The position numbers and the translations under genes were made by a program. Below the pieces are notes generated by a model. That model saw only the letters and a list, made by a program, of their open reading frames with translations. It was not told the origin of the DNA and did not search any database. Source: EX4572-165 sp964581795 (GTDB lineage: Archaea > Thermoplasmatota > E2 > DHVEG-1). From it: 39,675 bases of DNA. The DNA is taken from the NCBI GenBank assembly GCA_964581795.1, contig CAZOPW010000011.1, forward strand, positions 1 to 39,675, written 5' to 3'. Numbering within the stretch: position 1 is the first letter of the stretch; every line of letters begins with the position of its first letter. Below are positions 17,604 through 25,467 of this stretch, one piece after another.

Positions 17604-17618
17604 CCAATTATAATTTGG
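17604..17618. promoter_or_regulatory. Palindrome at Lrp-type regulator start, possible operator
   Basis: CCAA-N7-TTGG, an imperfect 15-base palindrome (CCAATTATAATTTGG) ending five bases before the ATG at 17623. A TATA-like TTATAA at 17597-17602 sits about 24 bases before that ATG, so the mRNA is probably leaderless and the palindrome covers the transcription start. Autoregulation by the encoded Lrp-type protein, or control of the divergent radical SAM gene, would fit. Inference from position only. Confidence 0.35.
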
Positions 17619-17622
17619 AAAC

Positions 17623-18600
17623 ATGTCAAAAATCGATGTTAAAGATAGGAAAATATTGTACGAACTCGATCTGAATTGTAGACAATCAAATAGTCAGATA
17701 GGAAAAAAAGTCGGACTTGGAAGAGATGTCGTTGGGTATCGTATAGACAAATTGATTAAACAAGAGGTAATTACGAATTTTTATGCTGTAATCGATACCT
17801 TTCGATTAGGGTATAATGTTTTTCGATTGTATATTAATTTTCATTATGTCACTCCTGAAATTAAAAAGGAAATCATTAATTATTTCGTTGATTACAAGTA
17901 CTCTTGGGTTGTTGTAACCGTTAAAAGTGAAATCGATCTTGATGTAGTCGTTTGGGTTAAAAATATTTATGAATTCTATCAATTTTGGGATCGTACACTT
18001 GATAAATATGAAAAATACATTGAAAAACATGCGATTTCAATTTACATTAAATCTTCAGTATTTATGAAATCATATTTAATATCCGATAATAAGAAGACTG
18101 ATAAACGAAAATTTTTTGATATGAATTGCGGAGTAAAACCAGTTGAAATCGATGAAACAGACTATCACTTGTTAAATGAAATTGCAGAAAATGCACGGAT
18201 TTCTCTTGTTGATCTTGGAGAAAAACTTGGATGTTCCTCTCAAAAGATTAATTATCGATTGGATAACCTTGTTGATTTAGGTGTGATAAAAGCATTTAGA
18301 GTTAATATTGATCCTGCAAAAATTGGTCTTCAAAAATATAAAGTTGATATTTATTTAAAAAATCATGAATTGAAAAAACCAGTGTTTAACTATTTAGCTC
18401 GGAAAGATTATATTGAATTTATGAATTTTGCACTTGGATGGGCTGATTTAGAACCAGAATTTGTGGTAAAAGATTTTAATGAATTACTTGAAATATTAGA
18501 AGAAATAAATAAAGAGTTTTCTGGAGCAATAAAAAAACAAACGTTTTTCATTGCTGAAAAACTCTATAAGCAACGATGTTTGCCTGATTTATATAAATAA
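17623..18600 (+). CDS. Tandem double Lrp/AsnC-type transcription regulator
   Basis: 325 residues, about twice a normal Lrp/AsnC protein. First unit: helix-turn-helix (about 1-55; KIDVKD-like start, then RQSNSQIGKKVGLGRDVVGY) and a ligand-domain-like half (60-155). Second unit: helix-turn-helix (about 175-225; NARISLVDLGEKLGCSSQKI) and a second alpha-beta half (226-315). A duplicated Lrp chain could form the paired DNA-binding unit in one polypeptide. It is divergent from the radical SAM gene and convergent with a 26-residue peptide gene, which makes it a candidate local regulator. Effector unknown. Confidence 0.75.
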   Translation: MSKIDVKDRKILYELDLNCRQSNSQIGKKVGLGRDVVGYRIDKLIKQEVITNFYAVIDTFRLGYNVFRLYINFHYVTPEIKKEIINYFVDYKYSWVVVTVKSEIDLDVVVWVKNIYEFYQFWDRTLDKYEKYIEKHAISIYIKSSVFMKSYLISDNKKTDKRKFFDMNCGVKPVEIDETDYHLLNEIAENARISLVDLGEKLGCSSQKINYRLDNLVDLGVIKAFRVNIDPAKIGLQKYKVDIYLKNHELKKPVFNYLARKDYIEFMNFALGWADLEPEFVVKDFNELLEILEEINKEFSGAIKKQTFFIAEKLYKQRCLPDLYK

Positions 18601-18610
18601 AAAAAAAGTA
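18600..18610 (-). terminator. Oligo-T terminator of the small peptide gene
   Basis: A run of T on the minus strand (A on the plus strand from 18600) lies just past the stop of the 26-residue peptide, matching the oligo-T termination signals of archaeal transcripts. It overlaps the 3' end of the convergent Lrp-type gene. Confidence 0.4.
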
Positions 18611-18622
18611 ATTATATGATTC

Positions 18623-18703
18623 TTAGAGCCCAGTGGCCATCATCCACGTAGGTGCAGATATTAATACTCCCGCAACAGCTCCAGATACGACAATCTTATC
18701 CAT
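18623..18703 (-). CDS. 26-residue hydrophobic peptide gene
   Basis: Begins MDKIVVSGAVAG and ends PTWMMATGL, with the middle rich in Val, Ala, Leu and Ile. Its signals are unusually complete for so short an ORF: TATA box TTTAAATA about 55 bases upstream, a GGATGGTG ribosome site matching the ten bases AGGATGGTGT found before the radical SAM gene, and an oligo-T end. It is therefore a candidate substrate or small membrane peptide of the neighbouring radical SAM locus. It could also be a single-span membrane peptide of unrelated function. A 32-codon ORF overlaps its start (TAATG) but would span the promoter, so it was not annotated. Confidence 0.5.
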   Translation of the reverse strand: MDKIVVSGAVAGVLISAPTWMMATGL

Positions 18704-18757
18704 TATTCTTTACACCATCCTTTTAATTTCATCTGGATATACTTTTGCTGTTTCGCG

Positions 18758-18765
18758 TATTTAAA
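18758..18765 (-). promoter_or_regulatory. TATA box of the 26-residue peptide gene
   Basis: TTTAAATA on the minus strand, a consensus archaeal TATA box. Transcription would begin near 18733, giving a leader of about 30 bases that carries the GGATGGTG ribosome site before the ATG at 18703. Confidence 0.5.
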
Positions 18766-18812
18766 GGGTTGTCGACAAATTACCAAAATGATATTTTTCA
18801 TTCAACCCTGTA

Positions 18813-19445
18813 TCATCCATTTCTGTTTAGAAGAGATATTATTTTTGGGAGTTCTGAGAGATAATGAATGGAATATCCGTCATTTTTAAAATTCATTCCA
18901 ATCATTTGACATCCTGCTTGTTGGCAGGCTAATAAATCACTTTTTGTATCACCAATCACAATGACATCGGAAACTGAAACTTGCAATGTCTCACATGCTT
19001 TCAAGATGATATCTGGTGCAGGTTTGCCTTTCTTAACATCATCAGCACAGACGATACTTCTAAAAAAAGGTGTTAATTGAAATTGATCTAGTACCTGTTG
19101 TGTGATATGTCGTTGTGTGTTTGTTATGATTGCTAACTTATATGTTGACTGTAATTTAGAAAGGGTTGAAATCGCATCTTTTTTGAGTATAACATGTTTT
19201 AGATATTCACGTGTCCATTCCTTGCACTCTAAAAAGACAGCTGGATCTATTCCTAGATATGATACAGATTTTTTGAAATCATTTCCCCAGAGATTATTTA
19301 CGAATTCTGTTTTCGTTATTGGAGAGTATTGTGAGCGTGTTAAGGCAACGTTAATTGCTCTCCACCAAGCATCTTGTGATTCAATGAGGACACCATCCAT
19401 GTCAAATAAAATTGCTTTTGGAAATGAATTATTTTGATTTGTCAT
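18813..19445 (-). CDS. HAD-superfamily phosphatase
   Basis: 210 residues. Motif I is ILFDMDGVLIES (nucleophile and acid Asp), motif II LAIITNT, motif III KKGKPAPD, motif IV VIVIGDTKSDLLACQQAG. A helical cap domain lies between motifs I and II (about 25-85), as in phosphoglycolate phosphatase and beta-phosphoglucomutase-like enzymes. Substrate cannot be told from sequence. It is divergent from yjbQ and not clearly in an operon. Confidence 0.85.
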   Translation of the reverse strand: MTNQNNSFPKAILFDMDGVLIESQDAWWRAINVALTRSQYSPITKTEFVNNLWGNDFKKSVSYLGIDPAVFLECKEWTREYLKHVILKKDAISTLSKLQSTYKLAIITNTQRHITQQVLDQFQLTPFFRSIVCADDVKKGKPAPDIILKACETLQVSVSDVIVIGDTKSDLLACQQAGCQMIGMNFKNDGYSIHYLSELPKIISLLNRNG

Positions 19446-19553
19446 AATGCTTCACATTGTTTTGTCGATTAGTTTTTGAAAATCTTAGGTTCCATAAGGG
19501 TATGCATAACGGTTAAATAATATAGGTCTTTGTGATTAAATGATTTTGGTATC

Positions 19554-19973
19554 ATGTATAAAATAAGCGTGAAATCATCGGATAAAACTGAATTTATTGA
19601 TGTAACTGAAAAAATTCAACAATTGGTTACAAAAGAAAATTTTTCATCTGGTCAAGTATTGGTATATGTTCCTCATACGACAGCAGCAGTTACAATTAAT
19701 GAAGGAGCAGATCCTGCTGTCCAACATGATATTTTAAAAAGATTACAGAAACTTGTGCCTGATGATGGACAATATACTCACGCAGAGGGAAATAGTGATG
19801 CGCATATCAAAAGCAGTCTTTTAGGATGTTCAGAATTAATAATTGTTGAAAATAATACATTGCAGCTTGGCACGTGGCAACATGTGTTCTTTTTTGAGGG
19901 AGATGGACCACGAAACCGGACGATGTATGTTCAGTTATCACCTTTGTCTAGTGATAAAAATTTGGAGGAATAA
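19554..19973 (+). CDS. YjbQ-family protein (UPF0047)
   Basis: 139 residues, full length. Conserved blocks are VYVPHTTAAVTINEGADP, HAEGNSDAHIKSSLLG and the C-terminal GTWQHVFFFEGDGPRNR, with the His/Asp residues of the family. YjbQ proteins have weak thiamine-phosphate synthase activity, and their physiological role is unsettled. Followed six bases later by an esterase gene, probably in one transcript. Confidence 0.9.
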   Translation: MYKISVKSSDKTEFIDVTEKIQQLVTKENFSSGQVLVYVPHTTAAVTINEGADPAVQHDILKRLQKLVPDDGQYTHAEGNSDAHIKSSLLGCSELIIVENNTLQLGTWQHVFFFEGDGPRNRTMYVQLSPLSSDKNLEE

Positions 19974-19979
19974 AGTTTC

Positions 19980-20513
19980 ATGTTGTACTATATTCATGGT
20001 TACTTATCCAGTCCTGATGGAAGTAAAGGAACGATTTTAAAAAAGGAACTCAATGCGATTCCAGTGAAATATCGAGATGTACCACCTGAAGAATTGGTTA
20101 TACGAGATTGTCTTGATGAAATTAAAAAGGCGATTTCTGATGATGACAATGCCATTCTTATTGGTTCGTCACTTGGAGGTTGTCTGGTTAGTAAATTGAG
20201 TTTAGAACTCCCTGATAAGATTGATCAGATTTTTTTGTTGAATCCTGCGGTTATTCCACCGGATGTGGATGTCAAAAAGATTCCAGATATGCCACAGCGG
20301 ATTTTACGTGAGATGAAAGATGATCGATTGTTTTCTCAAAAACTTCCTATGCGTGTTATTGTTTTTTCTGCGACTAACGATTCGGTTGTTTCACCTGATT
20401 GGGTACTTCGATTTAGTCGATTTCAAGAAGCTACCGTTCAGTTTTTAGATGATGATCACCGTTTTTCTGCTCACCTTGACCGATTACCTTATTTTATCAA
20501 ATTGTTCATGTAA
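19980..20513 (+). CDS. YqiA-like alpha/beta-hydrolase esterase
   Basis: 177 residues, small alpha/beta hydrolase. It has the oxyanion-type YYIHGYLSSPDGSKG, nucleophile elbow IGSSLGGCL (Ser), a late Asp in VFSATNDSVVSPDW and His in DDDHRFSAHL, matching the YqiA/YcfP esterase group. GGAGG overlaps the end of yjbQ, 9 bases before the ATG at 19980. Substrate unknown. Confidence 0.8.
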   Translation: MLYYIHGYLSSPDGSKGTILKKELNAIPVKYRDVPPEELVIRDCLDEIKKAISDDDNAILIGSSLGGCLVSKLSLELPDKIDQIFLLNPAVIPPDVDVKKIPDMPQRILREMKDDRLFSQKLPMRVIVFSATNDSVVSPDWVLRFSRFQEATVQFLDDDHRFSAHLDRLPYFIKLFM

Positions 20514-20637
20514 TCTTCTCATCATTTTTTTATTCTATTGTTGAATAAATTAGAGAAAATAAGAAAATATGATGAAATTAAGTCAAGTTTAAAAAAATAA
20601 CAAATCTTTTTAATAAAGATAGTTTCTGTGATTATAG

Positions 20638-20898
20638 ATGAATCAATTAACCAAAGCTCAGATTAGTATTAGCATCCTTGCATGTTTTTCGCTTGGATGG
20701 GGTCTTATTCAAGAAGCGTTAACTACCTATTCATTAATTGAAGCAATTGGATATATTGGTTTACAATTAGCCACAATTGTGATTCTTTCAGTAGTGTTAT
20801 TAAGTATTTTAAAATGGGTAGATGTATTTGATTTGAAAACAAATGCGATTCTTACCTATATCACAGTAATTACTCTAGGGTTAACATTACTATTATAA
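20638..20898 (+). CDS. Small membrane protein, three predicted spans
   Basis: 86 residues with hydrophobic stretches at about 7-25, 35-58 and 65-86 (ISISILACFSLGWGLIQEAL, YIGLQLATIVILSVVLL, ILTYITVITLGLTLLL). Family not recognised. A TATA-like TTTTTAATAAAG lies about 28 bases before the ATG, so it is probably leaderless and transcribed alone. It converges with an HTH-PAS regulator (14 bases). Confidence 0.6.
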   Translation: MNQLTKAQISISILACFSLGWGLIQEALTTYSLIEAIGYIGLQLATIVILSVVLLSILKWVDVFDLKTNAILTYITVITLGLTLLL

Positions 20899-20912
20899 AA
20901 AAAATTACTATG

Positions 20913-21518
20913 TTAGATTCGCTTTGATTTATCTTTTAGTTGTGGTTTCACCCAGTCTTTTAATAATTCTTGTACCCGTCGTTGATGTGTAATATTTTTC
21001 ATTATTAAAGTGACGCCGTTTCCTCCAGCTTCAAATGTTGTTGGAATCACTTTGATTTTAAAATGCAAACCTTCTTTCTCATCAGAAAACGTTGATTCTT
21101 GTATTCCACCTTTTCCTTGAAGAGCTTCGTTTAATGCTAGTGATAAGGTATTATCGATAAAACCAAAAGAAAGTTGGTCGATAGCTTGTCCAATGATGTT
21201 TTCATTTGTTTCATCAAGGAATCTAAGGAGTGTTTCATTGACAAATGTGATTTTCAAATCTTCATCAAACACAAGAATGTAATCAGATGTAAAGTGCAAT
21301 AGATCAGTGACAGGAACTCGTCGTGCAGGAAAGAAAACTTTTGCTGGACCAAAGGTTATCATTTCAACGTGACCGGATATTCGCATGATGTCGAGGTATT
21401 TAGCAACGGAATTACGGTTTATACTAATGCTTCGAGCAATATCTGTAACGGTCATCCCCTTTGGGTTTTCTTTTAAAATCGTTTCGATACGTTTGATTTC
21501 TTTGCGATACTGCTTCAT
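20913..21518 (-). CDS. HTH-PAS transcription regulator
   Basis: 201 residues. An N-terminal helix-turn-helix (about 8-50; MTVTDIARSISINRNSVAKY) is followed by a linker and a PAS domain (about 72-190; YILVFDEDLKITFVNETLLR, then LIMKNITHQRRVQELL). The C-terminus is short and basic. The architecture suggests a one-component sensor that reads a small ligand or redox state through PAS and binds DNA. CATAAATA at 21551-21558 (minus strand), about 35 bases before the start, is a plausible TATA box. Target genes unknown. Confidence 0.75.
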   Translation of the reverse strand: MKQYRKEIKRIETILKENPKGMTVTDIARSISINRNSVAKYLDIMRISGHVEMITFGPAKVFFPARRVPVTDLLHFTSDYILVFDEDLKITFVNETLLRFLDETNENIIGQAIDQLSFGFIDNTLSLALNEALQGKGGIQESTFSDEKEGLHFKIKVIPTTFEAGGNGVTLIMKNITHQRRVQELLKDWVKPQLKDKSKRI

Positions 21519-21930
21519 TTTCTAGGTACTTGATAGTAGAAAGACGCTATTTATGCATTTCTCTTTTGGTAATTAGTATTGCCATGCAAAGAGCAAAAGT
21601 TTTAAATACTATTATTCTATTCGATAATTGTAATGTAATAACGCATTGCATTGGATGGGTCCTAAAGGTCAAAATAATTACCACTCAAATAAAAAAAGTC
21701 TCTCACGCCTAAGATATTTGAGTGCTTTCGTCACACCTTTTGAATAACCATCCCTTGCATCCCTCCATTAAAAAACCCAAAAAAGAGGTACCTCACCCGC
21801 ATCCCAATCCCGCCTTCAAGAAAAAATCCCTTTTCCTGAAAAGGCGAGGTACCTCTTACTTATCCCTAAAACGCTTTTTTGATGAAAAAACATTAATCAA
21901 CAAAACACTATTCACCCCTTGGATTAACAT
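21519..21930. other. 412-base intergenic region with a structured element
   Basis: It separates the divergent HTH-PAS and RFC genes. It contains TATA-like signals for the HTH-PAS gene (21551-21558, and TTTAAA near 21603), a T/C-rich stretch, and the paired palindromes listed separately at 21783-21857. Weak ORFs here lack ribosome sites and look unreal. Confidence 0.5.
21783..21857. repeat. Paired GAGGTACCTC palindromes, long inverted repeat
   Basis: AAGAGGTACCTC at 21783-21794 and GAGGTACCTCTT at 21846-21857 are perfect 12-base reverse complements, each also containing the self-complementary GAGGTACCTC. Between them a second small hairpin, CCTTTT-CCTG-AAAAGG, lies at 21829-21844. As RNA the two arms could close a large stem enclosing the small one; as DNA they are two identical dyad sites 61 bases apart. 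Located 74 bases upstream of the RFC gene. Function unknown: regulator sites, attenuator or a structured RNA. Confidence 0.55.
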
Positions 21931-22890
21931 ATGAATGAAATCTGGATTGAAAAATACAGGCCAAAAACGCTCAAAGATGTAGCAGGACAACGACATATCA
22001 TTGAACGTTTACACGCATATGTAAAAACAAAAAACGTTCCTCATCTTATTTTTGCTGGACCTGCTGGAACAGGTAAAACGACATCAGCTCTCGCGTTATC
22101 TAAAGAATTATTTGGTGATACTTGGCGACAAAATTTCAATGAACTTAATGCAAGTGACGAAAGAGGTATCGGAATCATCAGAGGAAAAATCAAAAATTTT
22201 GCTCGCACGGCTCCTATTGGAAATAACCCATTTAAAATTATTTTTCTTGATGAAGCGGATTCACTTACTTCAGATGCACAAGCGGCATTACGACGAACGA
22301 TTGAACGGTATACTCATATCTGCCGGTTTATCCTATCTGTGAATTATTCTTCAAAAATTATTGAACCCATTCAATCACGATGTACCGTGTTTCGATTTCG
22401 CCCATTGCAACCAGAAGACATAAAAAATTACATGCGAAAAATCGCACAAAAAGAAAAACTGGAAATCACTACAGATGGCTTAGAAACCTTAATCTATGTA
22501 TCAAGAGGAGATCTTCGAAAAGCAATCAATGTCCTTCAAGTCGGCGCATCAATTTCAAAAAAAATCACTGCAGATCTTTTATATGAAACAAGTGCTACAG
22601 CAAAACCTGAAGACGTAAAAAGACTTATTGATACTGCTTTAAAAGGAGATTTTACAAAATCAAGGAATCTTTTATACGAATTGTTAATAACATATGGACT
22701 CAGTGGTGAAGATATCGTTAAACAAATTCATCGCGCTATTTTTGATATTCCAATTCCTGACGAAAGCAAAATTCGGTTAATTGATAAAACCGGAGAAATC
22801 GAATTTAGACTTACAGAGGGAAGCAACGAACATATTCAACTGGAAACACTTCTCGCTCAGTTTGCTTTAGAAGGTAAACATATAAAATAA
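21931..22890 (+). CDS. rfcS: Replication factor C small subunit
   Basis: 319 residues, normal for archaeal RfcS. It has WIEKYRPKTLKDVAGQ (RFC box), Walker A GPAGTGKTTSA near residue 45, Walker B IIFLDEADSL near 108, the SRC motif IQSRCTVFRF near 150, and sensor 2 in the GDLRKAINVLQ helix near 190. The C-terminal collar domain is present. With RfcL (not here) it loads PCNA, which is encoded about 13.5 kb away in this window. The ATG lacks a clear ribosome site and is probably leaderless. Confidence 0.95.
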   Translation: MNEIWIEKYRPKTLKDVAGQRHIIERLHAYVKTKNVPHLIFAGPAGTGKTTSALALSKELFGDTWRQNFNELNASDERGIGIIRGKIKNFARTAPIGNNPFKIIFLDEADSLTSDAQAALRRTIERYTHICRFILSVNYSSKIIEPIQSRCTVFRFRPLQPEDIKNYMRKIAQKEKLEITTDGLETLIYVSRGDLRKAINVLQVGASISKKITADLLYETSATAKPEDVKRLIDTALKGDFTKSRNLLYELLITYGLSGEDIVKQIHRAIFDIPIPDESKIRLIDKTGEIEFRLTEGSNEHIQLETLLAQFALEGKHIK

Positions 22891-22916
22891 AAAAAAGAAA
22901 AATTCTCTAAAAAAAT

Positions 22917-24248
22917 TTAGAGATATTTACTCGTAAATGTATCAACGATGTTTTCTAGCTCTTTTGCAGTTTTTTCACCAACACCATAGCGAACACGAAT
23001 AAGTGGTTTATCAGTTTCTAAAACACGGGTTAAATCAATTGGAGTACCACTGACTACTGCATCAACATCAGCGTTATTAATGGTTTCTTCAAGTTCTTTC
23101 ATTTGTTTTTTACCGTATCCCATTGCAGGTAGAACTTTTGATAAATGCGTGTATTTTTCAAAGGTTTCAACGATTGAACCAACAGCAAACGGACGCGGAT
23201 CTATGATTTCACCTGCGGCATTATCTTCAGCAGCAACAGTTCCTGCTCCATATTGCATACTGCCGTGAGTAACCGTTGGACCATCCTCTATGACTAATAC
23301 TTTTTTGCCTTTGATCTGATCTGCTTGTTCTGCAATAACTGCTGATATACCCTCAATAATTTGCGCATTAGGATTGACTTTTTTCACATTGTTTCGAACA
23401 TGTTCAATGTTTTCTTTTTCTGCAGTATTCACCTTATTTATGATAACGACATCAGCAGCCATCGTATTCACACTACCTGGATAATACGAAAGTTCATGAC
23501 CTGGTCGATGTGGATCAGCAAGGGTGATTAAAAGATCTGGTTTATAAAATGAAAAGTCATTGTTTCCACCATCCCAAATAATAACATCTGCTTCCTGCTC
23601 AGCTTGTTTTAAAATCTTTCCGTAATCCACACCAGCATAAATCACACCACCCATGTCAATGTAAGGTTCGTATTCCTCACGTTCTTCAATAGTACAATTA
23701 TATTTATCCAAATCTTCATAAGATGCAAATCGTTGAGCGATTTGAGTAGTTAAATCAGGATCATATGGCATTGGATGACGGATACTCGCTACTTTTAATC
23801 CTTTGTTTCGAAGGATTTCAAAAATTTTCCGTGATACTTGTGATTTTCCACAACCAGTTCGGACCGCACAGACTGCAATCACTGGCTTTGAAGATGTAAT
23901 CATGGTACTATTTGGTCCAAGTAACGTAAAATCAGCACCAGCTGCATTCACAATCGCAGATTTTTCCATAACATACTCATAAGGAAGATCACTATATGCA
24001 AAAACAACTTCATCAACATCATGCTTTTTGATTAATGATGGCAGTTCTTCTTCAGCATGAATTGGGATACCATTTGGATAAAGCGATCCTGAAAGTTCTG
24101 AAGGATATTTTCTGCCATGAATATCTGGGATTTGTGTTGCGGTAAACGCGACGACTTCATAAGATTCATTTTCTCTAAAATAAACATTGAAATTATGAAA
24201 ATCTCTGCCTGCTGCACCCATTATGATAACTTTTTTCTTTTCTGTCAT
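22917..24248 (-). CDS. Cyclic 2,3-diphosphoglycerate synthetase family (COG2403)
   Basis: 443 residues. An N-terminal Rossmann-like domain (VIIMGAAGRDFHNFNVYFRE) is followed by a P-loop domain with AVCAVRTGCGKSQVSRKI near 130, VIIWDGGNNDFSFYKPDLLI, and VVIINKVNTAEKENI. This matches the archaeal family containing cyclic 2,3-diphosphoglycerate synthetase of Methanothermus, which makes a thermoprotective solute. Many members in non-thermophiles are untested, so the reaction here is tentative. GGAGG lies 10 bases before the ATG. On the same strand as the isocitrate dehydrogenase gene, 94 bases downstream of it. Confidence 0.75.
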   Translation of the reverse strand: MTEKKKVIIMGAAGRDFHNFNVYFRENESYEVVAFTATQIPDIHGRKYPSELSGSLYPNGIPIHAEEELPSLIKKHDVDEVVFAYSDLPYEYVMEKSAIVNAAGADFTLLGPNSTMITSSKPVIAVCAVRTGCGKSQVSRKIFEILRNKGLKVASIRHPMPYDPDLTTQIAQRFASYEDLDKYNCTIEEREEYEPYIDMGGVIYAGVDYGKILKQAEQEADVIIWDGGNNDFSFYKPDLLITLADPHRPGHELSYYPGSVNTMAADVVIINKVNTAEKENIEHVRNNVKKVNPNAQIIEGISAVIAEQADQIKGKKVLVIEDGPTVTHGSMQYGAGTVAAEDNAAGEIIDPRPFAVGSIVETFEKYTHLSKVLPAMGYGKKQMKELEETINNADVDAVVSGTPIDLTRVLETDKPLIRVRYGVGEKTAKELENIVDTFTSKYL

Positions 24249-24342
24249 ACCTTTTCAGCCTCCGAAATACAATGTCCGGGAACCAGTTTCTCTTTAAAAG
24301 AGTTTTCTCGTAATTAAAAATAAAAAAAGTGAAGAACAGAAT

Positions 24343-25467
24343 TTATTGTTCTTCATATAATCTAACGACGTCTTCTGCTACTTCAAGCGTTGAGCTCTCT
24401 CCGCCAAGATCATAGGTGTTTACTTTTCCCTGTTTAATGTTTTCAGCAATCGCCGTTTGTAATTTCGCTGCCTTCTTTGTTTCTCCGAGCCAATCAAGCA
24501 TAAGTTTTGTAGAAAGCATCATTGCAGTTGGATTCACTTTATATTTTCCTGCATATTTTGGTGCACTTCCATGTGTTGGTTCAAACAAACCATAATCATC
24601 ACCAATATTTCCACTCGCTGCAAATCCAAGCCCTCCGATTAATTGAGCACTGAGATCAGAAATGATATCACCAAACATATTACTTGCAACAAGAACATCA
24701 TAATCTTGAGGATTTTTTACAAGCCACATGGTCATTGCATCAACATTCGTTTCCCAAAGTTCAATTCCTGGATAATTTTTAGCAAGTTTTCTAGCTTCTT
24801 CTACCATCATGCCACTTGTTTCCCTGATCACATTTGGTTTTTCAACAACGGTGACACTTTTTCTATTATGTTTTTTAGCATATTCGAATGCTTGTGTTAA
24901 TATATTCTTACATGCTTTTCGAGTAAAAATACGAGTGGAAATCGCTAAATCATTTTCAGGTACATCCTTGAATCTTTCGAACTTAGGATGAGAAGAAAAA
25001 GCTTTCCTCATTGCGTGATTTACCGGAAAAAATTCAACACCTGCATATAATCCTTCTGTGTTTTCTCTGAAAACAACTAAATCAATGTCATCACGATAAT
25101 TCAATGGATTTCCTTCAAAAGCTTTGCAGGGTCGAAGATTTGTATGAAGATTTAGTAGTTGTCGGAGTCGAACAATAGGACTAGAATAAACGAATCCCTT
25201 TTCTTTGAGATTTGGATTAAGTTCCTTTTGTGCTTCTTCATTTGGTTTTGACGTGATTGCGCCAAAAAGACAACAATCCGTTTCCTTTAGTAAATCAATT
25301 GTTCGTTCTGGTAATGGATCTCCTTCTTTTTTCCAAAATTCCCATCCAACATCACCAGGTATATATTCAGCGTCAATATCAACAGTATCAAGAATGATTT
25401 TTGCTGCCTCCATGACGTCATTGCCAACGCCATCGCCGGGTAGCCATGCTATTTTATATTGTGTCAT
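24343..25467 (-). CDS. Isocitrate/isopropylmalate dehydrogenase family, likely NADP isocitrate dehydrogenase
   Basis: 374 residues. Substrate-site segments are YSSPIVRLRQLLNLHTNLRP, VFRENTEGLYAGVEFF and VVEKPNVIRETSGM with the catalytic Lys. The metal aspartates are in NMFGDIISDLSAQLIGG. The cofactor loop THGSAPKYAGKYKVNP keeps the Lys-Tyr pair and Val that mark NADP-dependent isocitrate dehydrogenase (E. coli Icd Lys344/Tyr345), whereas NAD enzymes usually carry Asp-Ile there. The Asn expected after the phosphorylatable Ser is replaced by Ile, so specificity is not fully settled. TTTAATACC about 30 bases upstream suits a leaderless start. Confidence 0.8.
   Translation of the reverse strand: MTQYKIAWLPGDGVGNDVMEAAKIILDTVDIDAEYIPGDVGWEFWKKEGDPLPERTIDLLKETDCCLFGAITSKPNEEAQKELNPNLKEKGFVYSSPIVRLRQLLNLHTNLRPCKAFEGNPLNYRDDIDLVVFRENTEGLYAGVEFFPVNHAMRKAFSSHPKFERFKDVPENDLAISTRIFTRKACKNILTQAFEYAKKHNRKSVTVVEKPNVIRETSGMMVEEARKLAKNYPGIELWETNVDAMTMWLVKNPQDYDVLVASNMFGDIISDLSAQLIGGLGFAASGNIGDDYGLFEPTHGSAPKYAGKYKVNPTAMMLSTKLMLDWLGETKKAAKLQTAIAENIKQGKVNTYDLGGESSTLEVAEDVVRLYEEQ

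Noticed and set aside
18708..18806. 32-codon ORF overlapping the start of the 26-residue peptide (MKNIILVICRQ...)
   Set aside because: It would run across the TTTAAATA promoter and has no ribosome site; it is more likely an accident of open frame.
21722..21934. 70-codon plus-strand ORF before rfcS
   Set aside because: Composition is dominated by His/Pro/Lys from the C-rich palindrome region, it overlaps the RFC start, and it lacks a ribosome site.
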